From CAWIVJ01 sp963839525 (GTDB taxonomy: Bacteria; Cyanobacteriota; Vampirovibrionia; Gastranaerophilales; Gastranaerophilaceae), in assembly GCA_963839525.1 (NCBI GenBank), contig CAWIVJ010000003.1, forward strand, positions 1 through 63,585: DNA of 63,585 nt, in the 5' to 3' direction. Positions 27,675-36,271 of this stretch are shown piece after piece (position 1 is the stretch's first letter; every line of letters starts with the position of its first letter). The notes under the pieces were generated by a model, which saw only the letters and a list, made by a program, of their open reading frames with translations, was not told where the DNA came from and ran no database searches. A program made the translations under genes and the position numbers.

Positions 27675-28484
27675 TTAAAAGAAAAATGCTATCGCAAAAA
27701 GTAAGTCCCATATTGCAATAGCAACAAATGACCAAACAACTGCCTTTGTAGTTGCAATACCAACACCTTTCGCTCCTCCTTTTGCAATGTAACCGCACGT
27801 ACAGCTAATAAGGGCAATTGTTCCGCCAAATACAACAGCTTTTGCCAGACAAACTTTTATATCTTTCATATAAAGTCCGTACCAAACTGAATCAAAAAAT
27901 GCAGTATAATTTAAACCTCCTGCATATTTTGAAGCAACTGCACCTCCTAAAATACCTACTAATCCGGATATAATTACAACAAAAGGCATCATTATAAGCC
28001 CTGAAACCACTCTTGGAACAAATAAATATCTAATAGGATCAACTTTAAGAGCATGCATGGCATCAATTTGTTCCGTAACTCTCATTGTTGCTATTTCAGA
28101 AGCTAAAGATGAACCAATCATTGAAATTATTGCAAATCCCGACATTATAATCGCATTTTCACGAACAATTAATATTGCTACAAGCTGCCCAACGTAATTT
28201 CCTCCACCTTGCTTAACCATTTCTCCCGCAACTTGCATTGCAACAATTATTGCAGACATACTAACAATTGAAAGTGTTATCGGTAAAGAACTTACAGCAA
28301 ATCTTGATGATTGTTCAATTACAGCTTTCCTATCTATTTCCAGCTTAAAAATATAACCTAAAACATCAAATGCTTTTTTAGTTATTTCACCCAAAGTGGT
28401 AAAAAAATCCTTTACCTGCTTTGTAAAAAGTAAATAAAGCTGATAAGTTGCGAACTGTTTGAAATATACACCGAAATTTCCCAT
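27675..28484 (-). CDS. mlaE: MlaE-type permease
   Basis: A 269-residue integral membrane protein of the MlaE family with about five membrane segments. VSMSAIIVAMQVAGEMVKQG, MSGFAIISMIGSSLASEIAT, TMRVTEQIDAMHALKVDPIR and YLFVPRVVSGLIMMPFVVII are typical. It forms the transporter with mlaF and mlaD downstream. Confidence 0.94.
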   Translation of the reverse strand: MGNFGVYFKQFATYQLYLLFTKQVKDFFTTLGEITKKAFDVLGYIFKLEIDRKAVIEQSSRFAVSSLPITLSIVSMSAIIVAMQVAGEMVKQGGGNYVGQLVAILIVRENAIIMSGFAIISMIGSSLASEIATMRVTEQIDAMHALKVDPIRYLFVPRVVSGLIMMPFVVIISGLVGILGGAVASKYAGGLNYTAFFDSVWYGLYMKDIKVCLAKAVVFGGTIALISCTCGYIAKGGAKGVGIATTKAVVWSFVAIAIWDLLFAIAFFF

Positions 28485-28532
28485 ATAAATTATTATACAG
28501 GAAATTTTTTTTCAGGCTAATTATTTACAATT

Positions 28533-28814
28533 TTACTCCGTAACTTCATGCATTTCGGTCGTAATTCCTGTCATTTCGTCATATGATGCAATAAAGTGCA
28601 GGTATCTCTCCATGCGCAATTTTAACCAGCTTAGCATTGTATCTGAACCATAAACTTCTATTATTCTCATTCTTGAAAAATGTTTATAAGTATGATTATA
28701 CGATTCTTCAATATAAGTTTTGCATTTACAATTAAGCTCGTCTATTAAATCATACAGTGTTTTAAGCCAAGCGGCTTGAACATGAATTTCGTTTACCTTA
28801 TACTCAAGAATCAT
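28533..28814 (-). CDS. small conserved-looking protein at the head of the mla operon, function unknown
   Basis: A 93-residue acidic protein with no signal peptide (MILEYKVNEIHVQAAWLKTL; HFIASYDEMTGITTEMHEVT). A good GAAAGGAGAG site precedes the ATG. It lies 48 bp upstream of mlaE on the same strand, so it is likely co-transcribed. No family is recognised. Confidence 0.6.
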   Translation of the reverse strand: MILEYKVNEIHVQAAWLKTLYDLIDELNCKCKTYIEESYNHTYKHFSRMRIIEVYGSDTMLSWLKLRMERYLHFIASYDEMTGITTEMHEVTE

Positions 28815-28913
28815 AATGTCTCTCCTTTCGGGGATATTACGCTATCAGACAAGAAAGTCCGGCATGTAGCTCCAGGGGAATATATTTTATATATACATTG
28901 TATATTATAACGG

Positions 28914-29288
28914 ATGTTTTACAGAAAAAAAGAGTGTTTTTATATGAAAGTTTACAATTCTTCAAAAAACAATTTGATTGCAGACAATGTAAAATCAGCT
29001 GAAAACTTTTTCACCAGAAGCATTGGACTGATTTCAAAAAAAAGTCTTTCTGATAGTGAAGCTCTTATAATAAAACCTTGCTGCTCTATACATACATTTT
29101 TTATGAGGTTTAAAATTGATGTTTTGTTTGTTAATAAACAAAATCAAATAGTATCACTTTACGAAAATGTAAAACCCTGGCGTATTTTGCCTATACATTT
29201 AGGTTCTTTTTATGTAGTTGAACTTGCCGCAGAAAGTATTTCTAACAAAAATATTGAAAAAGGGGATTTAATAACAACGTCATCCTGA
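28914..29288 (+). CDS. DUF192 family protein
   Basis: The family core is complete: AENFFTRSIGLISKKSLSDS, CCSIHTFFMRFKIDVLFVNK, then NVKPWRILPIHLG and VVELAAESISNKNIEKGD. The more likely start is the second ATG at 28944 (MKVYNSSKNNL), since the first ten codons fit no family feature. The final codons (ITTSS) and stop are supplied by a GTCATCCTGAACTCG repeat that overlaps the gene end. Function is unknown in general. Confidence 0.82.
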   Translation: MFYRKKECFYMKVYNSSKNNLIADNVKSAENFFTRSIGLISKKSLSDSEALIIKPCCSIHTFFMRFKIDVLFVNKQNQIVSLYENVKPWRILPIHLGSFYVVELAAESISNKNIEKGDLITTSS

Positions 29289-29640
29289 ACTCGTTTCAGG
29301 ATCTCATAAATGAGCTATTCTATATTTTAATTAGATTTTTTGATGAAGTAACCCGAACAGGACTAAAACAAGCTAGATTAGAAGAATCAGACATCAGAAA
29401 AAGAGCAATCAAATGCAAATTGGAGGAGCTCAAAGATTTTTGCATAAAAGAAAAAAACAATTTTATAAGTGAATAATTTACAAAACGGGGTTCGGGGCGG
29501 TAGCCCTGATGCTTTGGTATTTCGTGCACGTGTTTTTCTTTTCTTTTTCCATCGCAAGAAAAAGAAAAGAAATGAACAAAAAAGTTTAAAATTTTTGGAT
29601 TGCTTTGTCACTGTGTTCCTCGCAATGACGTAAAATTATT
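29289..29640. repeat. intergenic region with repeats and a possible gene scrap
   Basis: It has a GTCATCCTGAACTCGTTTCA repeat at 29279-29310 and a TTTTTCTTTTCTTTTT/AAGAAAAAGAAAAGAAA hairpin near 29530-29570. A TTGGATTGCTTTG...CTCGCAATGACG piece lies at 29595-29633. A plus-strand frame at about 29340-29479 (DEVTRTGLKQARLEESDIRK) may be the end of a lost gene. No intact gene is seen. Confidence 0.5.
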
Positions 29641-29895
29641 TTAAGAATTTTCTTTTAAAAATTCTAACTTCTCTTCTCTGGAAAGATGCTTTATTCTATA
29701 TTCTTCCTTCATCGCTTCGGACTTTGTATCAAAACATTTTGTATAAATTATTTTAAGCGGTTTATTTGCACGTGTGTATTTTGCTCCTTTGCCTGTCATA
29801 TGTGCTTCAAATCTTTTTTCTACATCATCTGTATATCCGCAGTAAAGAGTATTACTTTTTGTTAAAATTACGTAGGTATAATATTTTTTTTTCAT
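29641..29895 (-). CDS. GIY-YIG domain protein (YhbQ/UPF0213-like)
   Basis: An 84-residue single-domain nuclease-fold protein. YTYVILTKSNTLYCGYTDDV is the GIY-YIG region (YVI...YCGYT), followed by EKRFEAHMTGKGAKYTRANK and the Glu-bearing helix DTKSEAMKEEYRIKHL. The family probably acts on DNA; the precise role is unknown. Confidence 0.85.
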   Translation of the reverse strand: MKKKYYTYVILTKSNTLYCGYTDDVEKRFEAHMTGKGAKYTRANKPLKIIYTKCFDTKSEAMKEEYRIKHLSREEKLEFLKENS

Positions 29896-29918
29896 GAAAT
29901 ATATGATAATATAACACG

Positions 29919-30380
29919 GTGATAAAAGACAATATTAAAAATATTGAAAATTATTGTAATTTGCCTGAGCGTGTCAAAAAAGGTCTTGAGTATATTAAAG
30001 ACACGGATTTTAGTAAACTTCAAAACGGTAAACATGAAATTTTAGGAAATAAAGTTTTTGCAGTAGTTCAGGATTATTTATCAAAACCTCTTAATGAAGG
30101 AAAATTTGAAGCCCATAAAAAGTACACTGATATCCAGTATATTATTCAAGGGGAAGAAAAAATAGGAGTAGGCGATATAAACAATTTTACGGAGATTACC
30201 GAATATAATACAGAAAATGATATTGTCTTTCTAGTCCATAATTCCCGAGAGGCATTAGATTTTATAAGTATAAAGGAACAAGAATTTGCAATTTTCACAC
30301 CGGAGGATGCCCATATGCCCTCAATCGCAGTTAAAACCCCAAACAGCGTAAGAAAAGCAGTTGTAAAAGTTTTAGTTTAA
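29919..30380 (+). CDS. YhcH/YjgK/YiaL family protein
   Basis: A 153-residue cupin-like protein of a family often linked to sugar or sialic acid metabolism. VFAVVQDYLSKPLNEGKFEA, HKKYTDIQYIIQGEEKIGV and FTPEDAHMPSIAVKTPNSVR hold the conserved metal-binding residues (E, H, D, H). The best start is a GTG at 29919. It is divergent from the GIY-YIG gene with only about 23 bases between them. Confidence 0.85.
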   Translation: MIKDNIKNIENYCNLPERVKKGLEYIKDTDFSKLQNGKHEILGNKVFAVVQDYLSKPLNEGKFEAHKKYTDIQYIIQGEEKIGVGDINNFTEITEYNTENDIVFLVHNSREALDFISIKEQEFAIFTPEDAHMPSIAVKTPNSVRKAVVKVLV

Positions 30381-30446
30381 AAGAGCAATTTTTTTTTACA
30401 AAATGTTTTTATTATATATGTAGTTGATTTTTAAAGAGGTTAGTTT

Positions 30447-31910
30447 TTGACTTTAAGTGTTAATAATTTCTCCAATAATGGTAATGTTTGTGCGAACTGT
30501 CAACCTAAAAAAAGAGATAGAGCGCTTAGTTTTAATGTAGACAAAAAATTAAAACCTGTAAAGATTGATAAATCTAATGATGGCAAATTTAGTTTGTCCG
30601 AAGCTTTAAAAAACTTTGGAAAAGGTTTAATTTCACCAATTACAAGTATGTTTTCAAGCCCTAAAAATTTCCTTATCGGGGCAGGCATGATTTTGGGCAG
30701 TATGGCTTTAATCGCAGCTACCGGCGGAGCGGCAGCGCCTATAATGATTGCATCAGGTATTGCCATTGGAACTATACAGGCAGGAAAAGCTGTTTATGAT
30801 ATAGTAACAGCTAAAAACGGCGACGATTATGAAAAAGCTTTTTATAACGCAGGCGGTGCAACGTCAACAATAGGATTATCTGTTTTAGGGGCTAAAAGTG
30901 CTTTAAAGCAGGCAGGTGTTAATACAAAAGGTTTGGGTTTCTTAAGCTCAATTAAAAAGTGTTTTACATCTTCAAAAAATTTATCAATAGACTGTTTTAA
31001 GGTGTTTAAGACAGGGCATTATAAAACAAATTTAGCTAATGCATGGAAAATTATTACAAAGCCTTATAAATTGATAAAAAATAGTAAAAAATTACAAGCC
31101 GAAGGTGAAAAGAACTTTGAAGCTGTGTTTAATACTCTTAAAGAAGCTTTTCCCGACGATTTAAGACCAAAATTAAAAGGCAGATATAAAAGTTCGGTTT
31201 CTATATATTCAAAATTATCTAAAAATGAACAAATTTTAGATTTATATGGCTTTAGGCTTGTTATTGATGATGTCAAGCCTAAAAATATTGAAAGAATAAT
31301 TTTATCTCTTAAAAAAATAATGGATGAAGGTATAAAATTAACTCATATAAAAAATTACCGTGGTAAAAAATACTCTTATTTTTCTAATGCCCAAATAAAA
31401 AAATTAAAAGCAGTATCAGGTTGCAAAACAACAATTTCTCAAAAACCGAATGGTTATATTACTACTCATCTAAAATTTCAGCTTAAAGACGGAAAAATAG
31501 TAGAATTGCAGATTAGAGGGTCAGAAATAGATAAAGTTGCGAACTGGGAGCATCTTATTTATGATATAAGAGAAGGAAAAGACATTTCTGCGGGGAATAA
31601 TAAAATAGGAATATTTTTGAACAAATTTATTAATGCAGTTAAAAAATTAAAATTTGAACAATATCAAAAATATATGAAATATATTAAACAAAAATACGGA
31701 CTTGCACAAGCAAAGGAATTTGGCGGAAGGATTCCTGAGGAGCCGAGGATTTCTAAGGGAATGGATCTTATCTTAGAAGCTCCAAGTCTTGAAGCTTTAC
31801 ATAATAAAGTTAGTAAACTTTCTCCCGGCAGCATAACAGAGCCTTTTGATTTATCTTATCAGCTTGCTCAAATATTTGGAACAGAAAGCTTAATGTTAGA
31901 AAGAAATTAA
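30447..31910 (+). CDS. membrane-anchored RelA/SpoT-like (p)ppGpp synthetase-domain protein
   Basis: 487 residues from a TTG start with AGAGGT upstream. Residues 1-35 carry the tag-like RDRALSFNVDKK. Residues about 65-110 are two hydrophobic segments (FLIGAGMILGSMALIAATGG, APIMIASGIAIGTIQAGKAV). Residues about 240-380 are a RelA/SpoT synthetase domain: GRYKSSVSIYSKLSKN, ILDLYGFRLVIDD with the catalytic Asp, NGYITTHLKFQLKDG and IVELQIRGSEIDKVANWEHL with the ExQxR motif. No hydrolase, TGS or ACT domain is present. It could be a small alarmone synthetase or a toxic effector of the toxSAS type. A small gene follows. Confidence 0.75.
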   Translation: MTLSVNNFSNNGNVCANCQPKKRDRALSFNVDKKLKPVKIDKSNDGKFSLSEALKNFGKGLISPITSMFSSPKNFLIGAGMILGSMALIAATGGAAAPIMIASGIAIGTIQAGKAVYDIVTAKNGDDYEKAFYNAGGATSTIGLSVLGAKSALKQAGVNTKGLGFLSSIKKCFTSSKNLSIDCFKVFKTGHYKTNLANAWKIITKPYKLIKNSKKLQAEGEKNFEAVFNTLKEAFPDDLRPKLKGRYKSSVSIYSKLSKNEQILDLYGFRLVIDDVKPKNIERIILSLKKIMDEGIKLTHIKNYRGKKYSYFSNAQIKKLKAVSGCKTTISQKPNGYITTHLKFQLKDGKIVELQIRGSEIDKVANWEHLIYDIREGKDISAGNNKIGIFLNKFINAVKKLKFEQYQKYMKYIKQKYGLAQAKEFGGRIPEEPRISKGMDLILEAPSLEALHNKVSKLSPGSITEPFDLSYQLAQIFGTESLMLERN

Positions 31911-32012
31911 TTCGACCTTAATATTTGTTCATATTTTATGTTTTTTTCTCAAGTTTTTTTAAAAGTCTACCGATTAATAGTTGGTGAGTTGAGTGAAAGA
32001 AGGAGTATAAAT

Positions 32013-32192
32013 ATGTTTAAATTTAATTATGATAGTTTTAAAAGTGCTTTAAAAGCTTCAGAGCAAGAAGCTCATGCAGTTCTTATGGATGATTTAGAAA
32101 GAGTAAAGGCATTTGTTGAAAAAGGTTTAACTTTATTTTTGGAAAGCAGTGCTAATATTTCCTGTGCCAGATATCCCGGTATTGAAATTTAA
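32013..32192 (+). CDS. small protein downstream of the RelA/SpoT-like gene
   Basis: 59 residues starting MFKFNYDSFKSALKASEQEA. The start is set by AGAAGGAGT seven bases upstream; an earlier in-frame ATG lacks such a site. No signal peptide. It is helical and rich in A and E. It lies about 100 bp after the synthetase gene on the same strand and is followed by a terminator, so they may form a pair. No family is recognised. Confidence 0.6.
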   Translation: MFKFNYDSFKSALKASEQEAHAVLMDDLERVKAFVEKGLTLFLESSANISCARYPGIEI

Positions 32193-32216
32193 ATATTTTA
32201 AATAGATAAAAAGTGT

Positions 32217-32248
32217 AAAAGATTTCTTCTGGCTTGAGGAAATCTTTT
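32217..32248 (+). terminator. terminator after the small gene
   Basis: AAAAGATTTC pairs with GAAATCTTTT across a 12-base loop, 25 bases after the stop codon. Confidence 0.7.
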
Positions 32249-32326
32249 GTGCTATTTTATTGACAGGATAAAGCGTAGTTAGTAGACTAAATAAGGACAT
32301 AAGCAAAAATTTAAAATATACTAATT

Positions 32327-32413
32327 GGAGAGGTGTCCGAGTGGCTTATGGTGCAAACTTGGAAAGTTTGTGTGAGGGCAACTTCACCGGGGGTTCGAAT
32401 CCCCCCTTCTCCG
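32327..32413 (+). tRNA. tRNA-Ser (anticodon GGA)
   Basis: A class II tRNA. The acceptor is GGAGAGG/CTTCTCC with discriminator G. The anticodon stem CAAAC/GTTTG carries loop TTGGAAA, which gives GGA. There is a long variable arm and the T arm GGGGGTTCGAATCCCCC. Its 3' end is partly repeated at 33850-33872, marking it as the likely insertion site of the accessory region. Confidence 0.96.
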
Positions 32414-32587
32414 GTTTTAAGTTGAAACCCTTGCTATCAGACGGTTTTAGGCAAATTATAGCGCCCGCAACGCGGGCGCTATTGCATGGTTTTTTAAAAA
32501 CAGAGACTTTATTTTTATCAATTTATGATTGATTTTTCATCAAATTTTAGCAAAAGTCTCCTTTTGAAATTTCGAGGTGGAGAAAAT
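32414..32587 (+). repeat. recombination-site-like module, copy 1 (next to tRNA-Ser)
   Basis: The order is GGTTTTAAG directly after the tRNA, a terminator hairpin (ATAGCGCCCGC/GCGGGCGCTAT, 32458-32482), GAGACTTT, then AAAAGTCTCCTTTTGAAATT and TTCGAGGTGGAG. It ends at the stop codon of the Fic gene. The same order recurs at 33850-34055, 37641-38040 and 40686-40915, and inverted at 54480-54990. Confidence 0.7.
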
Positions 32588-33682
32588 TTAAATTAGTTTA
32601 TAATGAGTATTTCTACCACTTCCAGTCCTTTTTAATATTTTATTTTCTATTAAGTAAATAATATCTCTTGTTGCTGTATCTTGCGAACAATTACACATTT
32701 TTGCCCATTTAGTTGTTGTCAAATGTCCTTTAAATTCATCCATAAAACGATTTAAGACTTTTTTTTGTCTTTCATTAAAGATTAAATTATTATGTTTTTG
32801 CCAAAATTCAGCTTTTTTTAGAACCCCGGATAAAATATCTTCACTTGATTTTATCGCTTCCAGCAGAGTTTCCAAAAACCAAACTATCCAATTAGTTATA
32901 TCCATTGAGCCTTTTTGCGTTTTTTCTAAGATATTATAATAGGCTTTTCTGTTTTTTTTAATTTGTGAAGACATTGAGTAAAATCTGTATTTGGTATTGT
33001 CTTGTTGAGCTAAAACCATATCCGCTAGTGCTCTTGCAATTCTTCCATTACCATCTTCAAACGGGTGAATTATAACAAACCATAAATGAACAATAGCAGA
33101 TTTTATTAATAAATTGTCCTCCTGATTGTTATTAATATAATCAATTAAATAATTCATTTCTTTTTCTAGATATTTTGCTTCCGGAGCTTCATAGTGAATT
33201 TTTTCTTTACCGACAGGACCTGATATAACTTGCATTGGACCATTTTTATCACTTCGATATTGTCCGACTTCGATTTTGTACATTCCGCTATAACCTGTTG
33301 GAAATAATGATGCATGCCAGCCAAATAATCTTTTTTCTGTTATTGGTTGATTGAAATTTTGAGTCGCATCAATCATCATTTCAACAACACCCTCAACATT
33401 TCTTTCTATATTTATGTTTGAGTCATAATTTAAACCAAGTCTTCTTGCAATAGAAGAACGGACTTGTTCTTTATTTAATAACTCTCCTTCAATTTCAGAA
33501 GATTTTAAAATATTTTCTGTTAAAATATTTAAAAGAGCATTGTTCTTAACTTCAAAGCCTAAAGCATCCATTTTTCCAAGTAAATATCCTTGAGCCTTTT
33601 GAATTTCTAACAGTAAATTTGTTACATTTTCTCCGCACCATCTAAAGCTATGCCAGTCTGTATTTTGATAGATATATTTCAT
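32588..33682 (-). CDS. Fic-domain AMP-transferase-like protein with N-terminal inhibitory motif
   Basis: 364 residues. Fic enzymes usually transfer AMP to protein side chains. The N-terminal DUF4172-like domain contains SSEIEGELL, matching the inhibitory [S/T]xxxE[G/N] helix of class II Fic proteins. The active site HPFEDGNGRIARALAD is complete. The C terminus is a winged-helix-like domain (HLTTTKWAKMCNCSQDTATR). The self-inhibitory helix means no separate antitoxin is needed. It lies between module copies 1 and 2, read towards the tRNA. Confidence 0.92.
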   Translation of the reverse strand: MKYIYQNTDWHSFRWCGENVTNLLLEIQKAQGYLLGKMDALGFEVKNNALLNILTENILKSSEIEGELLNKEQVRSSIARRLGLNYDSNINIERNVEGVVEMMIDATQNFNQPITEKRLFGWHASLFPTGYSGMYKIEVGQYRSDKNGPMQVISGPVGKEKIHYEAPEAKYLEKEMNYLIDYINNNQEDNLLIKSAIVHLWFVIIHPFEDGNGRIARALADMVLAQQDNTKYRFYSMSSQIKKNRKAYYNILEKTQKGSMDITNWIVWFLETLLEAIKSSEDILSGVLKKAEFWQKHNNLIFNERQKKVLNRFMDEFKGHLTTTKWAKMCNCSQDTATRDIIYLIENKILKRTGSGRNTHYKLI

Positions 33683-33849
33683 TTTATTCTCCGCAAATTA
33701 TACGGATATTATAATGTATTATCTCCGCATAGTCAAGTGATAAAAGTTAGTGTGTTCAAATGATTCTAAATGCTAAAATTGACTTGACTTTCGCTGAAAG
33801 TAGAGCCATACTTGACTTAGGATGATAAACTGGAGTAAATCTCTCTTTA

Positions 33850-34055
33850 GGGTTCGAATTCCCTTTTCTCCGTTTTTAAGTCCACCGTCGAGAGACAGGT
33901 GGATTTTTTAATTCTAAAACATACGCAAAAAGCCCCATAATAGCGGGCATTTTTAAAATGCGAATTTTTTAGAGACTTTTTTATAGCAATTTTAGGAAGT
34001 GAATTTTCCCATTTACCCCCAAAAGTCTCTTTTTGATTTTTCGAGGTGGAGAAAA
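33850..34055 (+). repeat. recombination-site-like module, copy 2, with a partial tRNA-Ser 3' end
   Basis: GGGTTCGAATTCCCTTTTCTCC at 33850-33871 repeats the T arm and acceptor of tRNA-Ser. Then come TTTTTAAG, a terminator hairpin TCCACC/GGTGGA followed by six T, GCAAAAAG, GAGACTTTT, and AAAAGTCTCTTTTTGATTTT with TCGAGGTGGAG. It resembles the hybrid attachment site left by site-specific integration into the tRNA gene. Confidence 0.75.
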
Positions 34056-34092
34056 ATCATATTATAGCTTTTATTGATGGTATATTATAGGA

Positions 34093-34199
34093 ATGAATAA
34101 AGAAATAATCATTGATATAAATAATCCTAAAAATTGGGTAAAGGACGTTAAAACACAACTCGATGTTAGCAATATTAAAATTCCCTCTAATAGAAAATT
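34093..34199 (+). pseudogene. 5' fragment of a gene cut by the IS3-family element
   Basis: A frame starting MNKEIIIDINNPKNWVKDVK runs for about 35 codons and then enters the left end of the insertion sequence. The family cannot be told from the fragment. It lies upstream of the GrpE-like and AAA+ remnants and may have belonged to the same operon. Confidence 0.45.
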
Positions 34200-34280
34200 T
34201 GTCCTGCCCCCGTATAATTGGTCCAAAACTAAAGTTAGTTTTTGTTAAGTCGAAAACAGAATTAGAAAGGACAAAAAAGT

Positions 34281-34562
34281 ATGAAAAAAGGTACAAAAAC
34301 AAAACCGGAAGAGATTATTGCGACTCTTCGCCAAGTTGAAGTAATGATTAGCCAAGGAAAAACTGTTCCTATGGCGTGCAGAGATTCGGGAATTACAGAG
34401 CAAACATACTATCGCTGGAGAAAAAAGTATGGTGGAATGCAGGTTCCGCAAGCAAAAGAATTTAAAAATCTTCAATTAGAAAATACTCGTTTAAAAAAAG
34501 CCGTAGCTGAATTAACATTGGAAAAACTTGTTTTAAAAGAAGCACTCTCGGGAAACTACTAA
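34281..34562 (+). CDS. IS3-family OrfA (transposase HTH subunit)
   Basis: 93 residues. An HTH (TKPEEIIATLRQVEVMISQG, ITEQTYYRWRKKYGG) is followed by a leucine zipper (LQLENTRLKKAVAELTLEKL). A -1 slippery heptamer TTTAAAA lies at 34532-34538 in the right phase (T TTA AAA) to fuse it to OrfB. Confidence 0.93.
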   Translation: MKKGTKTKPEEIIATLRQVEVMISQGKTVPMACRDSGITEQTYYRWRKKYGGMQVPQAKEFKNLQLENTRLKKAVAELTLEKLVLKEALSGNY

Positions 34563-35440
34563 GCCCTCAACGTCAAAAACAAGCTGTAATTCATATTGTT
34601 CAAAAACTCGATATTTCAGAAAGGAAAGTATGCAAATATCTCGGGATAAATCGTAACACCCAAAGATACGCTCCAAAAAAATTGGATGATGAAGATGAAT
34701 TAAGAAAAGATATTGTAAGATTAGCTGAAAAATACGGCAGATATGGTTATCGAAGAATTACAGTGTTATTGAAAGCTGAGGGCTGGAAAGTAAATCACAA
34801 AAGAGTTGAAAGAATTTGGCGGGAAGAAGGACTTAGAGTTCCTCAAAAACAAAAGAAGCGTGGACGATTGTATTTTAACGATGGTTCTTGTATAAGGCTT
34901 AGACCTTTGCATAAGAATCACATTTGGAGCTATGATTTTGTACAAGACAGGCTTGCAAACGGTAAGAAAATCAGGATACTAACAGTAATTGATGAATACA
35001 CAAGAAAATGCTTGAAACTAAAAGTAGGTTATAGCTTAAAATCGGATGCAATTCTTGAATCCCTTGCTGATTTATTTTTTACAGAAGGTATTCCTGAATA
35101 TATTCGCAGTGATAACGGTTCGGAGTTTGTTGCAAAAAGCGTACAGGACTTTTTGCAACAACTCCAAGTTACCACTGCATATATCACTCCGGGTAGTCCT
35201 TGGGAGAATGGCTTTAATGAACGATTTAATGGAATCCTGAGAGATGAATTATTGAATGGAGAAATGTTTTACACAATAAAGGAAGCAGAAGTTATGCTGG
35301 AAAAATTTAGAAGACATTACAATGAATTCAGACCGCATAGTTCTCTAAACTATGCTCCGCCTGCACCGAGAGCGAAAGTTATGCCGCTAAAAAATTGTCA
35401 AAAACTAACTTTAGTTTTGGACCAAAGATTGGGGGCTTGA
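34538..35440 (+). CDS. IS3-family OrfB (DDE transposase), made by -1 frameshifting
   Basis: The OrfB frame overlaps the end of OrfA and has no obvious start of its own. It begins LSPQRQKQAVIHIVQKLDIS after the slip. The rve integrase core has the DDE residues in IWSYDFVQDRLANGKK, IRSDNGSEFVAKS and PWENGFNERFNGILRDE. The end ALVLDQRLGA-like (LTLVLDQRLGA) overlaps the right terminal repeat. Confidence 0.92.
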   Translation, partial: RSTLGKLLSPQRQKQAVIHIVQKLDISERKVCKYLGINRNTQRYAPKKLDDEDELRKDIVRLAEKYGRYGYRRITVLLKAEGWKVNHKRVERIWREEGLRVPQKQKKRGRLYFNDGSCIRLRPLHKNHIWSYDFVQDRLANGKKIRILTVIDEYTRKCLKLKVGYSLKSDAILESLADLFFTEGIPEYIRSDNGSEFVAKSVQDFLQQLQVTTAYITPGSPWENGFNERFNGILRDELLNGEMFYTIKEAEVMLEKFRRHYNEFRPHSSLNYAPPAPRAKVMPLKNCQKLTLVLDQRLGA

Positions 35441-35463
35441 CAGTTATAATGTGGAGAAAGTGT

Positions 35464-35895
35464 ATGCAAATTCTTATTTTATCAGGTTTATTTATAATAA
35501 CATTGTTTATTGTTTTCATACTTTATTCCAGATTGCACTTTTTGATAATATCAACCATAAAACCACATTTTGTGAAGATTGAGCCATCTGCTGATCAATT
35601 TATTGATTTAGCTTCAACTATTTGGCAACTGCGAAAAAACATTAATAAAATTATCGAAGAAAATTCTTTAGAAACTAAAAAACGCCAGATTGACAGCTAT
35701 TTTAATAAACTTGATACAATTTTAAAGCTTCAAAAAATTGAAATTAAAGATTACACAAATGAAAAATTTAATGAAGGTATGAATATTGATGTAATTGAAA
35801 CTATTAAAAACCCTAATATAAAAGGGGCTTATATAAAAGAGACAATTTCGCCAACCATTATTTCTGATGGGATAATAATTAAAAAAACCGCCTGA
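35464..35895 (+). CDS. membrane-anchored GrpE-like protein
   Basis: 143 residues from ATG 35464, with GGAGAAAG upstream. Residues about 3-27 are a membrane anchor (ILILSGLFIITLFIVFILYS). A coiled coil follows (LASTIWQLRKNINKIIEENS). The C-terminal part (YTNEKFNEGMNIDVIETIKN; KGAYIKETISPTIISDGII) resembles the GrpE head that opens Hsp70 proteins. No Hsp70 is nearby. The gene ends inside the AAA+ remnant, so a deletion may have shortened the region. Confidence 0.55.
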   Translation: MQILILSGLFIITLFIVFILYSRLHFLIISTIKPHFVKIEPSADQFIDLASTIWQLRKNINKIIEENSLETKKRQIDSYFNKLDTILKLQKIEIKDYTNEKFNEGMNIDVIETIKNPNIKGAYIKETISPTIISDGIIIKKTA

Positions 35896-36115
35896 TTTTG
35901 AAGCTAGAAAACATTTATTTAAATTTTATTTGTCTGATAGACCTTTTGAAAATGTTGATTTTGATTTATTAGCAGAACAAACTACAAATTATTCATGCTC
36001 CGATATTGAATTTATTGTAAACGAATCAGCAAGGCATGCCGTAACTAAAAATAAAAATCACATAGACACTGGTTTTCTTCCAGAAGTTGTTGAAAAAAAT
36101 CCGTCATCAATTTAG
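35888..36115 (+). pseudogene. C-terminal remnant of an AAA+ ATPase
   Basis: An open frame without its own start reads PPDFEARKHLFKFYLSDRPF then FDLLAEQTTNYSCSDIEFIV and NESARHAV. This is the lid region of a classical AAA ATPase. The P-loop half is missing. It is fused out of frame to the end of the GrpE-like gene. Confidence 0.75.
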
Positions 36116-36271
36116 TTTTTAAATAAGAGGAATGCAAGAATTAAAGGTACTGAAAAATCAATCTTTGTTATGAATATTTAAGATTTATCCTTACCTACTT
36201 GAAATATAATTTTAGATAATATATAATCTAATTATATGTATTTTTAAATAAAAAGGATAATATTTTAGCTA

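Larger units (their letters stand above)
34200..35442 (+). mobile_element. intact IS3-family insertion sequence
   Basis: 1243 bp. The ends are imperfect inverted repeats: left TGTCCTGCCCCCGTATAATT then GGTCCAAAACTAAAGTTAGT; right (complement) TGTCAAGCCCCCAATCTTTG then GTCCAAAACTAAAGTTAG. No clear target duplication is seen. The right end carries an outward TTGACA. Partial copies lie at 40921-40970, 50306-50669 and 62428-62703. Confidence 0.92.

Noticed and set aside
34200..35442. Target-site duplication of the IS3-family element
   Set aside because: The bases on either side (AATT before and GTTA after) do not match over three or more positions.
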